Assembly: GCA_003952965.2 (NCBI GenBank)
Contig: CM025853.1
Location: 8,089,454 to 8,153,453 of the forward strand
Origin: Morella rubra
Taxonomy: Eukaryota > Streptophyta > Magnoliopsida > Fagales > Myricaceae
Length of the DNA stretch: 64,000 nt
Direction of reading: 5' to 3'
Shown: positions 24,006 to 37,335 of the stretch, in pieces
Position numbering within the stretch: position 1 is the stretch's first letter
How the letters are laid out: the number at the start of each line of letters is the position of its first letter
Notes under the pieces: model-generated
Seen by the model: the letters and a program-made list of their open reading frames with translations, nothing else
Told to the model about the DNA's origin: nothing
Database searches by the model: none
Program-made: the position numbers and the translations under genes

Positions 24006-27000
24006 CTAACCAATACCACCTCTTTTTTAATACCAACACAAAATTTTATTAAAATTTTACATCCAAACACTATGTTAATATCTACTTACACGCACCTAAA
24101 CTGAAATAGTGACTTACATCATCAATGTAATCATCAATTAAACCGGGACTTTGATATAACCTATTAAGTACAACGAGGTCTTAAACACAACGACCGCTAT
24201 TGGCAAAATATATGTTGTAATTAATTTGTTGATCCTTAATCAATTTAAGGGTACCTGAAACTTAAACATAACCTAAAAATTCCTAACCTGAAACTAGTAC
24301 TTAAACATTCACAATTCCTAACCTATAACTTCCTAGACTCAGATATACGTCTGCAACTGCTTCTCCTCTATTTGATGTTTGAAAGAAAAATTACACGAGT
24401 GAGAAATCAATATAATATTTCAAGATTGTTCAACTATCAACAATCATTTAAGATTCACAATGCATGGTGTGTACCTTCGGGCTTGGGGACTTCACGTGTT
24501 GTGCTCGCCGACGGAATGCTGCTAGAGTTCTCTAAATAGCAAAAAACACAAAGGTAATTTCATTAAAGGGTTATAAACAGACGTGGATGCCTATGCAATT
24601 ACTGTTTGGTCTGTCGTTACCTTTCTCGACTGTGTTGCTAGTAAAATGGCATCTTCTTCTGTGGCCTAGTAGACGATGTATCGGGCAAGGGTTGCAGATT
24701 TGGTAGCTAGAGCCACAGTGGAGAGAATATTCGAGCACCGCCAACCTTACTGAAGCTCAATGTTCCCTTCAAGTTAATGTTGCTAGTAGAGTAAATGAGT
24801 ATAGGGGTGTGGCTGAAGTAGTTGGGTTAAAGCAGATGGTGGGTGAGGTGTCTTTAATGGTAGGAACTTGCTTCTTTGCCGACTCACGCTGTTGACCGAT
24901 GGGTTCTACTTCAAAGCACTATATAACAGTGTGAAACTAACGTACAAACAGAAAATATCTCTACCGCCACATCAACAAAGTCAGGCCTAAGAGGTGACAA
25001 GCAGTAATGTTATAACCTCAATCGTGTTTTCCCTCACTCTTGAGGTAACTAAATGTATACATACACATACAATACACACTGGGCTATGAGGGAGAACAAT
25101 AAGGCTTTACTTTAGACAACGACAGAGAGAGAGAACTTTGTACAAATAGATCTTTAAATGTTCTCACAAAACATGCACCACTCATTCATCTTCGCAATCT
25201 CAGAGCAAAATTATTAGAGTTTTAATAAGTTGTTTACAAAAAAAAATAACAAAATATAGTTTTGAGTCGGTAGTGGGTAAGGTAAAAAAGTGAATTTAAT
25301 TTTTATGGTGGGATTGAATTTTGCACCTATTTATTGTAATCCAAAAAAAGTATGCCAATAGGTTATATTATTATCTGGATCCTTTTTTGCACTAAATTGA
25401 TCATTTAATTTAGAATTTTACGATCTTTGTAAATGTCGGTCTTACTATATTCCACTAACTTTGTTTGTTCATAAAATAAGTTCTTTCTTGCCACTATCTT
25501 TTTAAATGGTGAACTTTTACCTTTAATTAGTTTAATAGAAAGCTCAAATTATTTTACTCCTCACATGCGTTATTGGTTAGTGGGGCCTTTTTTGGATACA
25601 AACTCTCATATGCGTTCTTCTTTATCTTGCATATACTCTGAATAGATCTCTTTTTACTCCATATTTAAACAATCACGCTTGTAAACTAGCAATGAGAATA
25701 CCAAATTAATATGTAAATTACGATGGTTACTGTCCCCTTCCCTTGATCAGGTTGGTTTAAAACTCTGAAATACATGGTACAATGGTAATTGTTGCCTTTT
25801 TAAAACTACAACAACAAAATAAACATCATAGCAACGCAGTGAAGAATATCGGGCGTGAAAATCATCCTCTCTCTTCATTTTCTTCATGGGTCAGCCATTT
25901 CAGTAATCAAAAATTATAAATCTTCGACTTACAAATTCTATTAAATTTCTAATCGTCGCTAAGTCAACAATTGGGGTAGTACAAATGTCTTTCTTTTTTA
26001 CTTCTCTCGTCTTCCAGATCGTAGGAATGACAGGTTGACTCACTACAGTCTGAGATGATCCTGATTGAGAACATCCATCCAGGGATTCTTCCTATAGGAC
26101 AAGTCGCCATACCAGGTGAGAACTTGTTCACACACTCGTAGATAGCATTGAGGATGGCTAGACCTGGCCTATATTATTCGTTGATTCGACAAAATATATA
26201 GAGTTAGCCAGGCTATGAGGTATTAGTATAATCTCCGGTGGTGGTGGTGGTGGTGGAGATGTTGCCGACTCAAATTTGGCTGGAGAGGTAAACTTTGATC
26301 GATTGAAGGAGTTCGACATGTTTCAATAGAGATATACACTGGACTTGGATCCACTTACTCTTGGTCGAGAAACATTGAACAAATATGGAATAGAAGTGCA
26401 CTTATATTCTTCGTAGGTCTGCCTTTTTTGTCTTCTTCGTGGGTGCTGGCGCTAAAACACTTTTGCCAGACCATCATACTTTTATGTCACATGTATGCAA
26501 AGTGGGGAAGTCAGATCATCCATTGGTGGTCAAGCACACTAGTCAACTTGTGAATGATGGCTTATTTAAAGTTTCTAGGTTCTATGTCACCAAAAGAATA
26601 TACGTAGATATACGTTTTATGCCATATAACAAAATTGGTTCCAAGTGCATTGTGAATAACAATGACAGTCAATTAGTGTAAGACATTTTAGAATTCAAAC
26701 AAAGTTGTTTGTGTCAAACTTTCTATTTTCCAAATTAATCATAGCCCTTTTACTGACCATGCTTACTATACTTAATTGGCCTAAGTGATGAAATTCGATT
26801 ATAACTGAAAATGATTTTCTTGTATAGCAACTAATGTATTGCAATTATAGCACAACAATGTAATCTGTTGATATGATGCACACAAGATGGCCATAGGATT
26901 TATATTAAGCAAAGAAAATCACATATAATCTTTTTGTAGTTAATTTTTGTAGTATGATTAAGTAATGAAGTTTTATTAATTAATAAAAAGTTATCTTGAT

Positions 27001-30000
27001 TGTCAAAAAACATTGGTCGTGATATGGAAAGATGATGATTCAAAATTTTCCTATAATGATTGATTTTTGAAGTAATTCACAATTTTAACTTAGTTAGTAA
27101 GACCACCTACAACTAGCAATTAAGTTAGTATTACTTCTCATTACTCTGTAAACTACTTGTGTCTTTTGACTTCTTTGGTGTTTGGAATGTTATAACTTTG
27201 AAAATCTCTTCAAAACATGGCCCAACCACCAATATGAAGATTAATTTTGAACATATGTTTGCTTGCTATGGCATTTCAAATTACAAGTGATCTATATCCT
27301 TTTTACTGCATCGTTGTGTACAGTGTGACAGAGCACAGTTTAACCTTCAGGGGGCTTGTCGTGAGCCGCAATAGTCCTCTCTTTGTGTTCTTGAGTTGTT
27401 TACTCAGCTACAAAATTATATTCACTTATTGTCGTTGTTTACCTTTAGTCCACAGACTCTTTTGTGAACAAAGAAAAGAAGTTTCGCTCCAAGGTATTCT
27501 GACATGTGAATAAAGCGTTTAAAGAAAAGCTACCCATACCTTACACAACTCTATTTTTGGTAGGTTTTTGTCACTATATATCACATGGCTACAGTGGTGA
27601 TAGGTTAATGTAGAGAAGCTTGCCTATAAAGGTGAACTTATAGTAGACATACGGCTGGAGAAGATTGATGTAACTAGCTCCCTGGGGGATTCAGAAAAGC
27701 CTAACCATAAAGCTGAATCTGTCATGAAGGGCTTGATGAGGCACATAACATGAGTCTTCAAAAAATCAATGATAGACTGGGAGTTGATGAGTTGGTCATC
27801 AACGCTAGCCATAAAGTTGATGTGTCCCTCCTTTATAGTGGGATACTAGGCAGTAAGACAGGTTTCAAGAAACAATAAAAAATGTCTCGTTTAGCGTGCA
27901 CAGAATGAGGTCCTGCACATGGCCCCTTTAATTTTCAAAATGTATGTTTGAAGACAGATGCAACCTCACTTCTGCTGCTTTATAAAGAGGCCCTACTTGT
28001 AACCTGTGCTATAAAGATGACTCGTCTAACCATGGTCTAAATAGTTCCAGTTGGCACCGAGTGTGCCCTTGCATGGTACAACTTTTTCTCATAATGATAA
28101 TGCTCATATCCTCTCAATATAATATATACTAGCGTTCCTATGCACACCCTCAACAAAATGATAAGTAAATATGTAATCAAACTAATGCTTTAAATCAAAT
28201 TTCATGCACACAACCCTTGAAGTTGCTTATGGAAAATAAGGTTTGAGTACCTCAGTAGTTGCATGTGACCAAAACTTTAAACACCATGTCAATTCCTATT
28301 GATGATAACTTATTTTACACCACAGATGGGTCTTTAGACGTGGGAAAGTTATAGACCAATCCCTTTTAAAATGAAACGGGACAGAGTTCACATAGTTTTA
28401 GGCAGTTTGGAGAGATTTCGCACAAACGTGGGACGATGATTGTATTACGACATAAATTTCACAAACCACAACACTGCAGCAGTATGCAGATTTGGTGCAT
28501 TATTAGCACCAACGGTCTACTGAGGAGTCAAAATATTTTCAACCTTTTCTCATGGGTATTTACTTACATGCATAGTTCTGTTATGATATTATATAGTATT
28601 CTCAAATGGAAATTTTACGTAAATCTCACCATGCAATTTTTTGAATCCAAATGCTGCAACCTTATAATGTGATTTAAACATTTCAAAAAATAGTAGGACT
28701 GGTAGCAAAACGTTCAAATACGTAGAAGGAATATGCTACTACATTTGCAAATATGTTATATAATGAAAAACATCAAACTTGGTGCATAATTAACAAAAGC
28801 ATTAATCTATTAAGGTGGACTTCAAAAAGAGTGAATGCAGCAAGGGACATAGCATCATTGTTTGCTGATACATAGCACCGGTAAAGCAACAACAACTCAT
28901 ACTGAGATGATGATCATCCACAATAATACCAAGTCATTTATTAAATAGCGGATTGATTGCACTGGCCTCATTCCACCTCTGGAATGGGGTTCTGCACCGG
29001 CAAAGCAAATACAATAGTTGGAGCTTGCAACGGAAGTTTGGTAGAGAATATCTTCTCCAACAGACTATAATGTACGCACCCCTTCACTTTGAATTTTGCA
29101 GCCTCTCGGTGGTTCTACATTTGAAAGAAATGAGCAGCCTCTCGGTGTTGTTTGAGCTTATGTTTAATCTGTTTTGGTAATCAAGGATAATTGTTTGTGT
29201 GTGTCTTAAGGCACTCCCTTTTGGATATATTATTACCTAAATGTGACGTTTTTATCTGCTTGTGAGCTTATTTTATCCGTTTGTTGAGTCTAGAGGAATT
29301 CCACGTTTGGATTTGTTATTGCGAAGAAAATCGTTTTTGCCCACCTATGAGTTATTGAATTTTATTCATTTGTTGAGTCTTAAGGCATTCCCTTTTGGAT
29401 TTGTTATGAAAAGAATGTGCTAACATCTGCTAGACACTTGTGTCATCTTTTGTTGTTGGATAATTCGCAGTGGGCATTTGACTTAGGTATTATGCATGCG
29501 CTTTTGATGTTCCATTTGATGTTTCATTGTAGAAGAGGAGTTGTGATTTCTTCCAATGAGTTGACTCCTAGTCTAATCAAATTAATGATACCGTTGTGCC
29601 ATTGTTAATTAGGAAGATGAAAAGAATGGAGTGCAAATATAGGGCAAAGATGAAGTTATTGATATACATGCTGGTTGTGTCATGGATTTTTTTTGGAGTT
29701 GTTTGGTGTTTCATGTGCTGGTGTAGGGTGGCGGAAATCCTTCCTCTTCTCCCGCCTTAGGTTGATAAAAAGCCAAGTAGAATGTGTATAAGATTACGTG
29801 AACTAACCTCTTCCTCTCGTATTGTGGCTGTGTTTGATCTTCATTTATATTTGCAATGTATTAGAATATGACAATATTAGTTACCCATATGTGAGATATA
29901 TTGATCAATTTCTATTCGGGTTTGTTATGAAAGGTATTTTAGCACCATTCTTATCAACAACTATTTGATGATTGTCAATCCAAAACCACAATGAGCTTCC

Positions 30001-30440
30001 TCCAGCTTCCTTGACGGGATTGAATTTGGGACCAATTTTGAAGCCGTATATAATATAAGACTTGACAGTGCGGCAATGAGCTTGCTTGAGCTTAACTTAT
30101 CCACAGAGTAAATAGAGTGTGCTTCAGGAGTATTGTTTAACGTTTCTTAAGTTGATACCTCAAAAAAATTAGATTATAAGAAGAACATTTTCGGCATTTA
30201 TGTTTTGTGTTTCTTTAATCTGAAGGGAGAAACCATAAATCAATTTCCCCAAGGTGCACGTGTCAAATACATCCACGGATAACTTGACGATAGATCAAAT
30301 GACAGAGTTCATTGGTTGAAAGATTTTGATTGCACCCAAATCAACCAATGGTATCTTATTGAAGTAGGTTATAAAAAAAAATAATAGAAAGTGATTGCAC
30401 CTTAACCAAAAAGTTGAGATCAACCCTCTAAGTATGACAA
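24006..30440. other. Long stretch without a supported gene
   Basis: No recognisable domain was found on either strand. Short open frames such as 26439-26681 match no family I know. A short coding-looking segment on - at about 24534-24476, between an AG acceptor and a GT donor, could be a lost exon of the Myb-like gene, but this is weak. A GGT microsatellite lies at about 26238-26259. The DNA is AT-rich, as expected for decayed transposon sequence. Confidence 0.4.
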
Positions 30441-30473
30441 TCTTTGTTTATTAACTGAACACGTGATGATGTC

Positions 30474-31147
30474 ATGCTTGCGGTGGTTTTAACTCTGGAT
30501 TCCATCTGGTATTTTCGTAACCAATTGGTGAATGGTAAGATTCAATACCCTCTTCAATTAGCTGATATATGGGACGTGTTTTGCTCTATTCGCCGCCTTT
30601 TTGCTGCACATCGTGAAGCTTGGAGTAGTAAATCAGCCCCCTCCACTGTCAATGGCAAGCCCCTACAGCACCTTCCTTGAAAATTAATTTTGACATTACA
30701 GTGCGGCACAGTACCCTCTCGACAATTGCTATTTGTAGGAATCATGTAGGCAACATGCTGGCCATCCACATGGCCCAATATCCAAGTCATGACCCGTTAA
30801 AAGGGAAAGCAAAGATGGCGAGACTTGCGTTTAACATGGCACATTTATTTCTGCATCTACCCATTGTGCTGGAAGGTGATTCCCAATGTGTTATTAATCA
30901 AGTCAATCAAGCTGAGACAGTGCCTCTATGGCTTATCACTGGCAAGGTGGAAACAATGAGGTCCTTACTTGGCACTCACATGGAATGGAGACTTCAATGG
31001 ACTCCTCGAAAAGGGAACATGTTAGCTCATATAATAGCCAAATGGGGGTTAGATTCGAGCATTTATGGTATCATTCCTTGTAACAATCTTCCTCCTAACA
31101 TTATATCTTGTGATACCCCTACATCTTTAGGCCTCACAAAGATATAA
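30474..31147 (+). pseudogene. RNase H-like (RVT_3 type) fragment, frameshifted
   Basis: Two overlapping frames, 30474-30680 and 30677-31147, together resemble the C-terminal region of plant non-LTR retrotransposon polyproteins and the stand-alone RNase H-like proteins derived from them. The second frame has the expected order: KINFDITVR for the first strand, an EGDSQCVINQV stretch with the second acidic residue, then WTPRKGNMLAHIIAKWG near the end. The upstream frame carries the WYFRNQLVNG linker typical of these proteins. A frameshift near 30670 separates linker and domain. No reverse transcriptase was found upstream, so this is a fragment. Confidence 0.7.
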
Positions 31148-31376
31148 GTAAATGTTGTCTCATGTTGCGTAGAAAAAAAAACTAGACACATGATGATGAA
31201 AGTGCAATAGGACATTCATGAAAAACCATAATAATTTATAGCAACTTTTTCCAGGCACTTTAATTGATAAAACAAAGTCTATTCCATTTCTGGTTTGGAT
31301 GGCTTATTTATGGTGAGTTACGAGTTACACACACATTGCTGGGGGACAAGACAAGACTATCGTAAATCACAATGCT

Positions 31377-32732
31377 TGTTAGCCCAAGGTTAATCTTGAG
31401 CTATCTAACTCGATTTTGATGATAACAAATGAAAAAATACTTTGGAGCATTTTTAGGATATGTGGTTGTCAATCCACTATTTGATTAAGAGTACTCAATT
31501 GTATTTAATCATTATCGTTAATTCATTATGCCCTACATTTGATTTAAACACCATGGCTTGCACCTAAACTAAGATATTTTTCATTGTAGGAGTTTTCATG
31601 CTGAATTGAAAAAGATTGGATGTAAAAAAGAACTAAAAAACTCCAACTGCCAAGAAAGTGTCAACACATAGGAAGCAAAGTGTCGACACATGGGAAGATA
31701 GTGTCGACACGTGGTTGATATGGTGCCGATGTATAGCAAAGAAGCCAGACTACTATTTCGATGGTGTCGAAACATTAGGAAGCAAAATGTCGACAAATGT
31801 GAAGATGGTGTCGACACATGCTACAGGCACCTGCGAGCAAGTTTCAGACTCGATGAAGGTGTCGAAACATAGGCATATATGTGTTGACACATATTGCGGG
31901 TGCGGGAGCACTGTTTTTAAAAAACAACGCTCAACACGTGAATCAAGATAATGTGGCATTTACGGCATCTCTCCAACATTCAAAAAAGGCCCTATGGACC
32001 CCTCAAGACTGAAGACCTATAAAGGGAACCTTATGGAGAGAGAAAGGAAGACTTTTGCACACTTTTTGTCTCCCTACATCATCTTTGCCGACCAAGCTTT
32101 CAAAAAGAGAGAGAAAAGTGCAAAACACAAAGGCTGCTCATTTTCCACGAAGATCTGGTCTACCATTGCTATCATTATCATCAGATCTTGTCTTGTAGCT
32201 ATTCAATGAGCTTTATTTTGCTGATTTGGCTTTGAGGGCTATTTTTTATTCATTCATCTCATTAAAATTTAAGAAACCTTTGAGCGTGGGATACACTTAG
32301 TCCTACCCATGAGGATAGAAGAAATCTCATAGGCTTTAAGATTTGTAATGAGTTGAAGAGTGAGCTTAGAAAAGCTCTTGTAACGGTTACTTAGCACCGG
32401 AAGCTAAGTTATAGACACTATTGGATTATAGTGAAGAAGTCCAAGGAAGGCAATAACATAGGCAAGTTTTTGCCGAACCACCTAAAAATAGCAATGTTAT
32501 CTCTCTTCCCTACTCTCATACTTATTGCTTTCATTTATTGCTTCTTGGTCATTATCACTTTACTATTTACCATTTATATTTGGGGTTGTCATTAAACATA
32601 TTCATTTCTGCGTTTTATTTGCTAAACTAAAGAGATATTTTTCATATCTGAGTTTTTATAAAAAAAAAAAAAGTGATAAATTTTTTATAAACCCATTTCA
32701 CCCCCCCTCTTGGGTTGATTTTCGAACTCACA
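31377..32732 (+). mobile_element. Solo LTR of a Sirevirus-type copia element
   Basis: The sequence begins TGTTAGCCC and ends AACTCACA, with the exact 5-bp target duplication ATGCT on both sides (31372-31376 and 32733-32737). No primer site follows and no partner LTR adjoins it, so it is a solo LTR left by recombination. Near its end it has the common TTTCACCCCCCCTCTTGGG. Between 31658 and 31892 there are nine copies of a GTGTCGACACAT-like palindromic motif. Total length is 1356 bp. Confidence 0.9.
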
Positions 32733-32737
32733 ATGCT

Positions 32738-33430
32738 TTATAGAGGACTTTGACTGGCGTTCACATGGCTATCAAAGGTGCCTAGGCAATCAATAGAATA
32801 AACGTGGCCAGCAGCAAAGGATCTGTGCGTGGCTTAAAAATCAACGATCCAAATTCTATTGTAACCCAAGTTGATGGAAGATGCACCTTCGTGTGCACTG
32901 CTTTAATGTTGCCTTAAGCAGAGGATTTATATGAAAGTTTAAAAATGGGGGACACATAAACTTTGTGTTTGAATTTCAACACGTTGTTGCAATCATGAAT
33001 AAAGGCACCGGCTATGACAGGCACGAGCCAATTCAAACAGGGAACTGGTTGCACAATATATGTTGTGTATCGAGGGGGGCTGGTATAAGGGTTGGTGGAT
33101 TTAATGGCAGCAGTATTATGGACTTAAGGCAAACTCTCATTCAGTCCATCTCACGTATTTTGAGTCAAAGTGGGGGAGCTTATTGCCTTATCGATGTTGT
33201 GAATTTGGGTGACCATATTGGCTGTGGCCAGCCTCGGTCGTTCAGTGGAGTGCTAGTAAACATACTAAACTCAACTCAGTTGGCAAGTAAGCAAGTTCTA
33301 CTTCATGCTTTGGACCTATATCCGATACGTTGTTTTCAACAAAATTCTATGTAAAGCCACATTTTCATGTGGACCAGTCAGTTTAAGGCAAATATCACCG
33401 TGAGGCATATTCTAGGCAATTTTGTATATG

Positions 33431-33493
<63 letters not shown>

Positions 33494-34246
33494 GCGTGTG
33501 TGTGTATTAGAGTCCCGTATATATGCAATTTGTATATTTATATTCAACTAGCCAACTAGAAATATTTTCGTAAGGATATAGGTATGTCAAGTCATTCCAT
33601 TTACTTCATGTAAACAAACTTATGTGCTTGCTATTTACTAGAGTTCTTCTATAGTAGAACTAGATGAAGTAATATTGAATGATGATTGGTCTTGACCTGG
33701 TTGGAAATAGAAAAGAAATATCACGTGTGCAAGTTAACGTGGCTTTGTTGGTGATTTTATGGGATTACTTAGGATAATTTCCACATGAATACCATAATTT
33801 ATCAACCTTGTTATGCCATTATTCCCAAGATTTAACGTTCTCAAAATAAATGATCTATCTCACCCTATACACACATGTATATTTTTTAATTTCTTGACTC
33901 AAAATGCATAAGTTCATCTTGACTTAAGCTTTTGTGTGTTTTAAACTTTAATATTACTAAAACTTCGTATGTAAACCATCACTAATTTAATAAAAATAAA
34001 ACAACATCAGATCATGTAATAATGAATTGATTTGTATTAGAAAAAAAAGTATAAATTAATTTAAGCTGGTCGATAAAGTTATCATCCAATAGAATGCTCA
34101 CTTAGTGCATCCATACCTCAATATTAAATATATTCCACCTTTGATTACCAAACGACTATGAACATTGTGTATACGATTAGAGATTGCGTATTTATTTCAA
34201 TACAATGGTAGATGCTAATTATTTTTCAACTCCATGGTAATGCAGG
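32738..34246. other. No supported gene; TA/TG microsatellite
   Basis: A 129-codon open frame lies at 32965-33354 on + but matches no family I recognise and has no clear gene context. A compound microsatellite, (TA)n then (TG)n, runs from about 33428 to 33506. The rest is AT-rich, with nothing seen. Confidence 0.45.
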
Positions 34247-36494
34247 ATGGATCCAATCAAAAGAGCAATAATGGATGATTCGTCGGACGATGATGACGAC
34301 ACAACTTTAATGGATATGGTCAATTTCATGTATGCTGTAGGTCGACGTCGTAGGGTGAGGCCCCAACACACCTCATTGTTACGTGGGCGTGATTACATAA
34401 TGTGGTGTCTGAATGAATCCCCTGAGATGTGCAAGCAAAATTTTTGCTTGAAGCCACCAATGTTCCGCTGATTATGTGCTTCTTTGCGCTCACTTGGCCA
34501 CTTGGATGAGACACAGGGTGTGCTGATGGAGGATGTGGTGGCAATGACTTTGATGATTCTGGGACACGTGATATGATACTTTCAAATCGCAGATATATTT
34601 CAACATTCTATAGAAACAGTCGAACGTCACTTCAAGTTGACGATCAGGGCTATCGTGTGTAGAATGGGCCAACACACCATACATCCCACACAAACAACGG
34701 GAGTGCATCCTCACATCAAGAGACCAAGAAAATACTTTTCTTGATTCTAGGTACAGAAGTGTGTTATTGTATAGATACATATGATTATTTGCTTCTTCTT
34801 TTTTCCTTATTTTGAACGGATGATAAAATCTACATAAATATTGACTGACTCGTATTCATTTTTACAAATTCATGCTAACTAGACAGCACTGTATCAGTGC
34901 ATAGCTAGAACCCTTGTGAAGGCATGTGTCCCTACAGACAGACAGACGGCGTATAGATTTAGGAAGGGAAAAATAACCCAGAATGTGATGTGCATGGTCA
35001 ACGTCAATATGATGTTCATGTTTGTGTACACAAGATGGGAAGGATCTGCCAACAATTCACAGGTGTTTACAGATGCGGTGACAAGAGATGAGATGGCTTT
35101 CCCACAGTAGCTTGATGGTAAGTTATGCCATATTAACATAAACTATATAGAGCACGAAATTTGTTTGAGTCAATTTTTGTAAAACAAAAAAAAAAAAAAA
35201 GAGAAAGGTTTGTGCACTTTTTTACTAATAGCGTCAATGGGTTTGTGTTGTTTCGAAGTCTTCAGGTGAAATTACTAATGTAGCCAACTTGAATATCTTG
35301 GATTATCTTCTAATATCCTTCAACATATTTCTCAAATTTACAAATTTATAGACAATATTATTAAGTAACCATATATTGTATTTTTTATGATAATTTAATT
35401 CAAGTAGTAAATTAAAGAAAATTTATTTTATACGTAGACATATATCTTTTCAAATAATAGTATATAAATGTGTATATATATCTTTTCTATACTACTTCTC
35501 CTCTTTTACTTTATATATATATATATTATTACTATCATAAAATGTTAACGACATTTGTTTTTAGTGAGATAAATTTATATAAGACATAAATGGCAAAAAG
35601 ATCAGGTGAATAAATGAAGTAGTTGGATTTATAAATGTAAAATTTTATATTATCTCTAATTTAATAATTGTTGATTTTTTGTTGAATATTAATATTACTA
35701 AAAAACTATATTTTATATTTTTCTCTTTTAAATCACTTAATTCTCTTTTAGAATTATAATAAGCAGTACCATAACAGAAGTTGGGTAAATTAATGTTTTG
35801 TTGAACACTAGTTTCAGTATGAATTAAAAGGTTAAGGTACATCAACACATTCTAATACATAATAATGGCGCATTATTGAGGTATTATCCAACTATATGCA
35901 CACTTTTGAGACTGGCAAGTTCTATGCCAGGTTATTACTATGTCATGGATTATGGATATCCAATGGTAGGAGGATTTATGCATCCGTTTCAAAGGCACCG
36001 ATACCATCTCAACGACTCGGACAACGACGAGGCTCCAACTGGGTACAAGGAGCTTTTTAATTGCGTACATTCATCGTTGCGAAACCTTGTTGAGTGAACC
36101 TTTGGTATTCTAAAGAAATGATTTAGAGTGTTGAAGTTGATGCCATCATACAAGATAGTTCACCAGGGACTTGTGATAAATGCATACTGTGTAATGAATA
36201 ACTTTTGTCGGCCATCCGATGATGTACTGAGTCCCAAAGAAGAAAGATTTGTCTGACGAACATAGTGGCACATATAGTGAGGATGACCTAAGCGAGGATG
36301 AGGTGAGCTCAGGGGAGAGTGACGACTACGAAGATAGAGATGTTAGTCCCACCCATCTTTTGGGACCTTCCAGTAGACAGTTGTTTCGAACCACACTTCT
36401 AGCCAATGCTCACATTTTGTCAAACTGATTAGCCACTGCTATGACTTCACTGAGGCAACAGATCGCCACAACAATGTGGGCCGCACCACACTGA
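34247..36494 (+). pseudogene. PIF/Harbinger (HARBI1-like) transposase, decayed
   Basis: Harbinger transposases are DDE nucleases that cut and paste the element. The N-terminal part (34247-34752) has the helix-turn-helix region with FQHSIETVERHFK but in-frame stops at 34469 and near 34574. A short intron probably starts at about 34753. The next part (to 35117) includes PTDRQTAYRFRKGKITQNVM and WEGSANNSQVF; the first catalytic motif (DGTHV) is not intact. A GTAAGT donor at 35118 and a CCAG acceptor at 35930 frame an 813-bp intron. The last exon, from 35931, has the second-Asp motif as MDYGYP and the Glu motif LVE, which is followed by a stop. Similarity continues to VINAYCVMNNF and ends in an acidic tail plus LRQQIATTMW at 36494. 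Stops and damaged catalysis make it inactive. Confidence 0.85.
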
Positions 36495-37335
36495 GAATGG
36501 CCACTGACAAGTTTTCGCAGCCACAATTTATTAGAGGTATCCTTTTATATCATTATGGGTGGTTGTTAAAATAGTTGTAGTTAAATGTTTTGTTTGAACT
36601 TGGTTGCATCCACCTAATAGCAATGCAATATTATTGAGTTTGTGTCTCTAGCTCACTCACAGAATGGTGATTACCTTGTGTTGAGGATTTGCAAGTATGG
36701 AATTTATTAGTTATTTTGGAGAATTCTATTAGTAGTTGATGCCACAAAACATCCTAAGTTTTATTGGATATTGGGTCTTACATTGTGGAGTAGTTATTTA
36801 TATGCTGAAAATTGGAAGGATTGTGGTGGTGCAACTTGTTGCGTGGGACGTATGGGTAGTTTTCGAATTCCATACAACAATGTAAAGTGAAGTGATAATA
36901 CAACTTCTGAATGGCATGAAATTTATTCTAATTATGTTGCGTGGAAGAATCGACATAATTCTGCATTAATTTATTAGCTGGCATGACTACCAAGGCGCTG
37001 GAATGTGAAAGTAATTTCATGAAGGACTACCCACCTAGTATGTGAATGGGTTTCCAATGCTTAAGGCAGGTGCACTGAAATTCTTTACAATGTTCCAGAA
37101 TCAAATACCTCAAGACAAATCTGTGTCAACTTTTACAAGATTTGATTTGGTTCCTTCTTGTGAAGTTGAATACAGTTAATTCTTATGCTGGCAGTTGTAT
37201 TGAGAAACTCTTGCTGGTTAAGGATAAGGGAGGAATAGCAAGATATACTGGAAAAGACATTGCTCCTTTTTTAAGGGAGCATGATGACCAAACCTTTTCA
37301 AAGAGTTCATTCTTATGCTGGCAACTGCTCAAATA
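36495..37335 (+). other. Unrecognised sequence with coding-looking fragments
   Basis: Between 37050 and 37310 two frames read as protein-like (for example VPSCEVEYS, then KLLLVKDKGGIARYTGKD in another frame). This suggests a captured host gene piece or an extra transposon ORF with a frameshift. I do not recognise the family. It lies just inside the right inverted copy. Confidence 0.3.

Noticed and set aside
32965-33354. 129-codon open frame on +
   Set aside because: Length is suggestive, but there is no recognisable motif, no neighbouring exon pattern, and it sits in transposon debris. Recorded only as unexplained.
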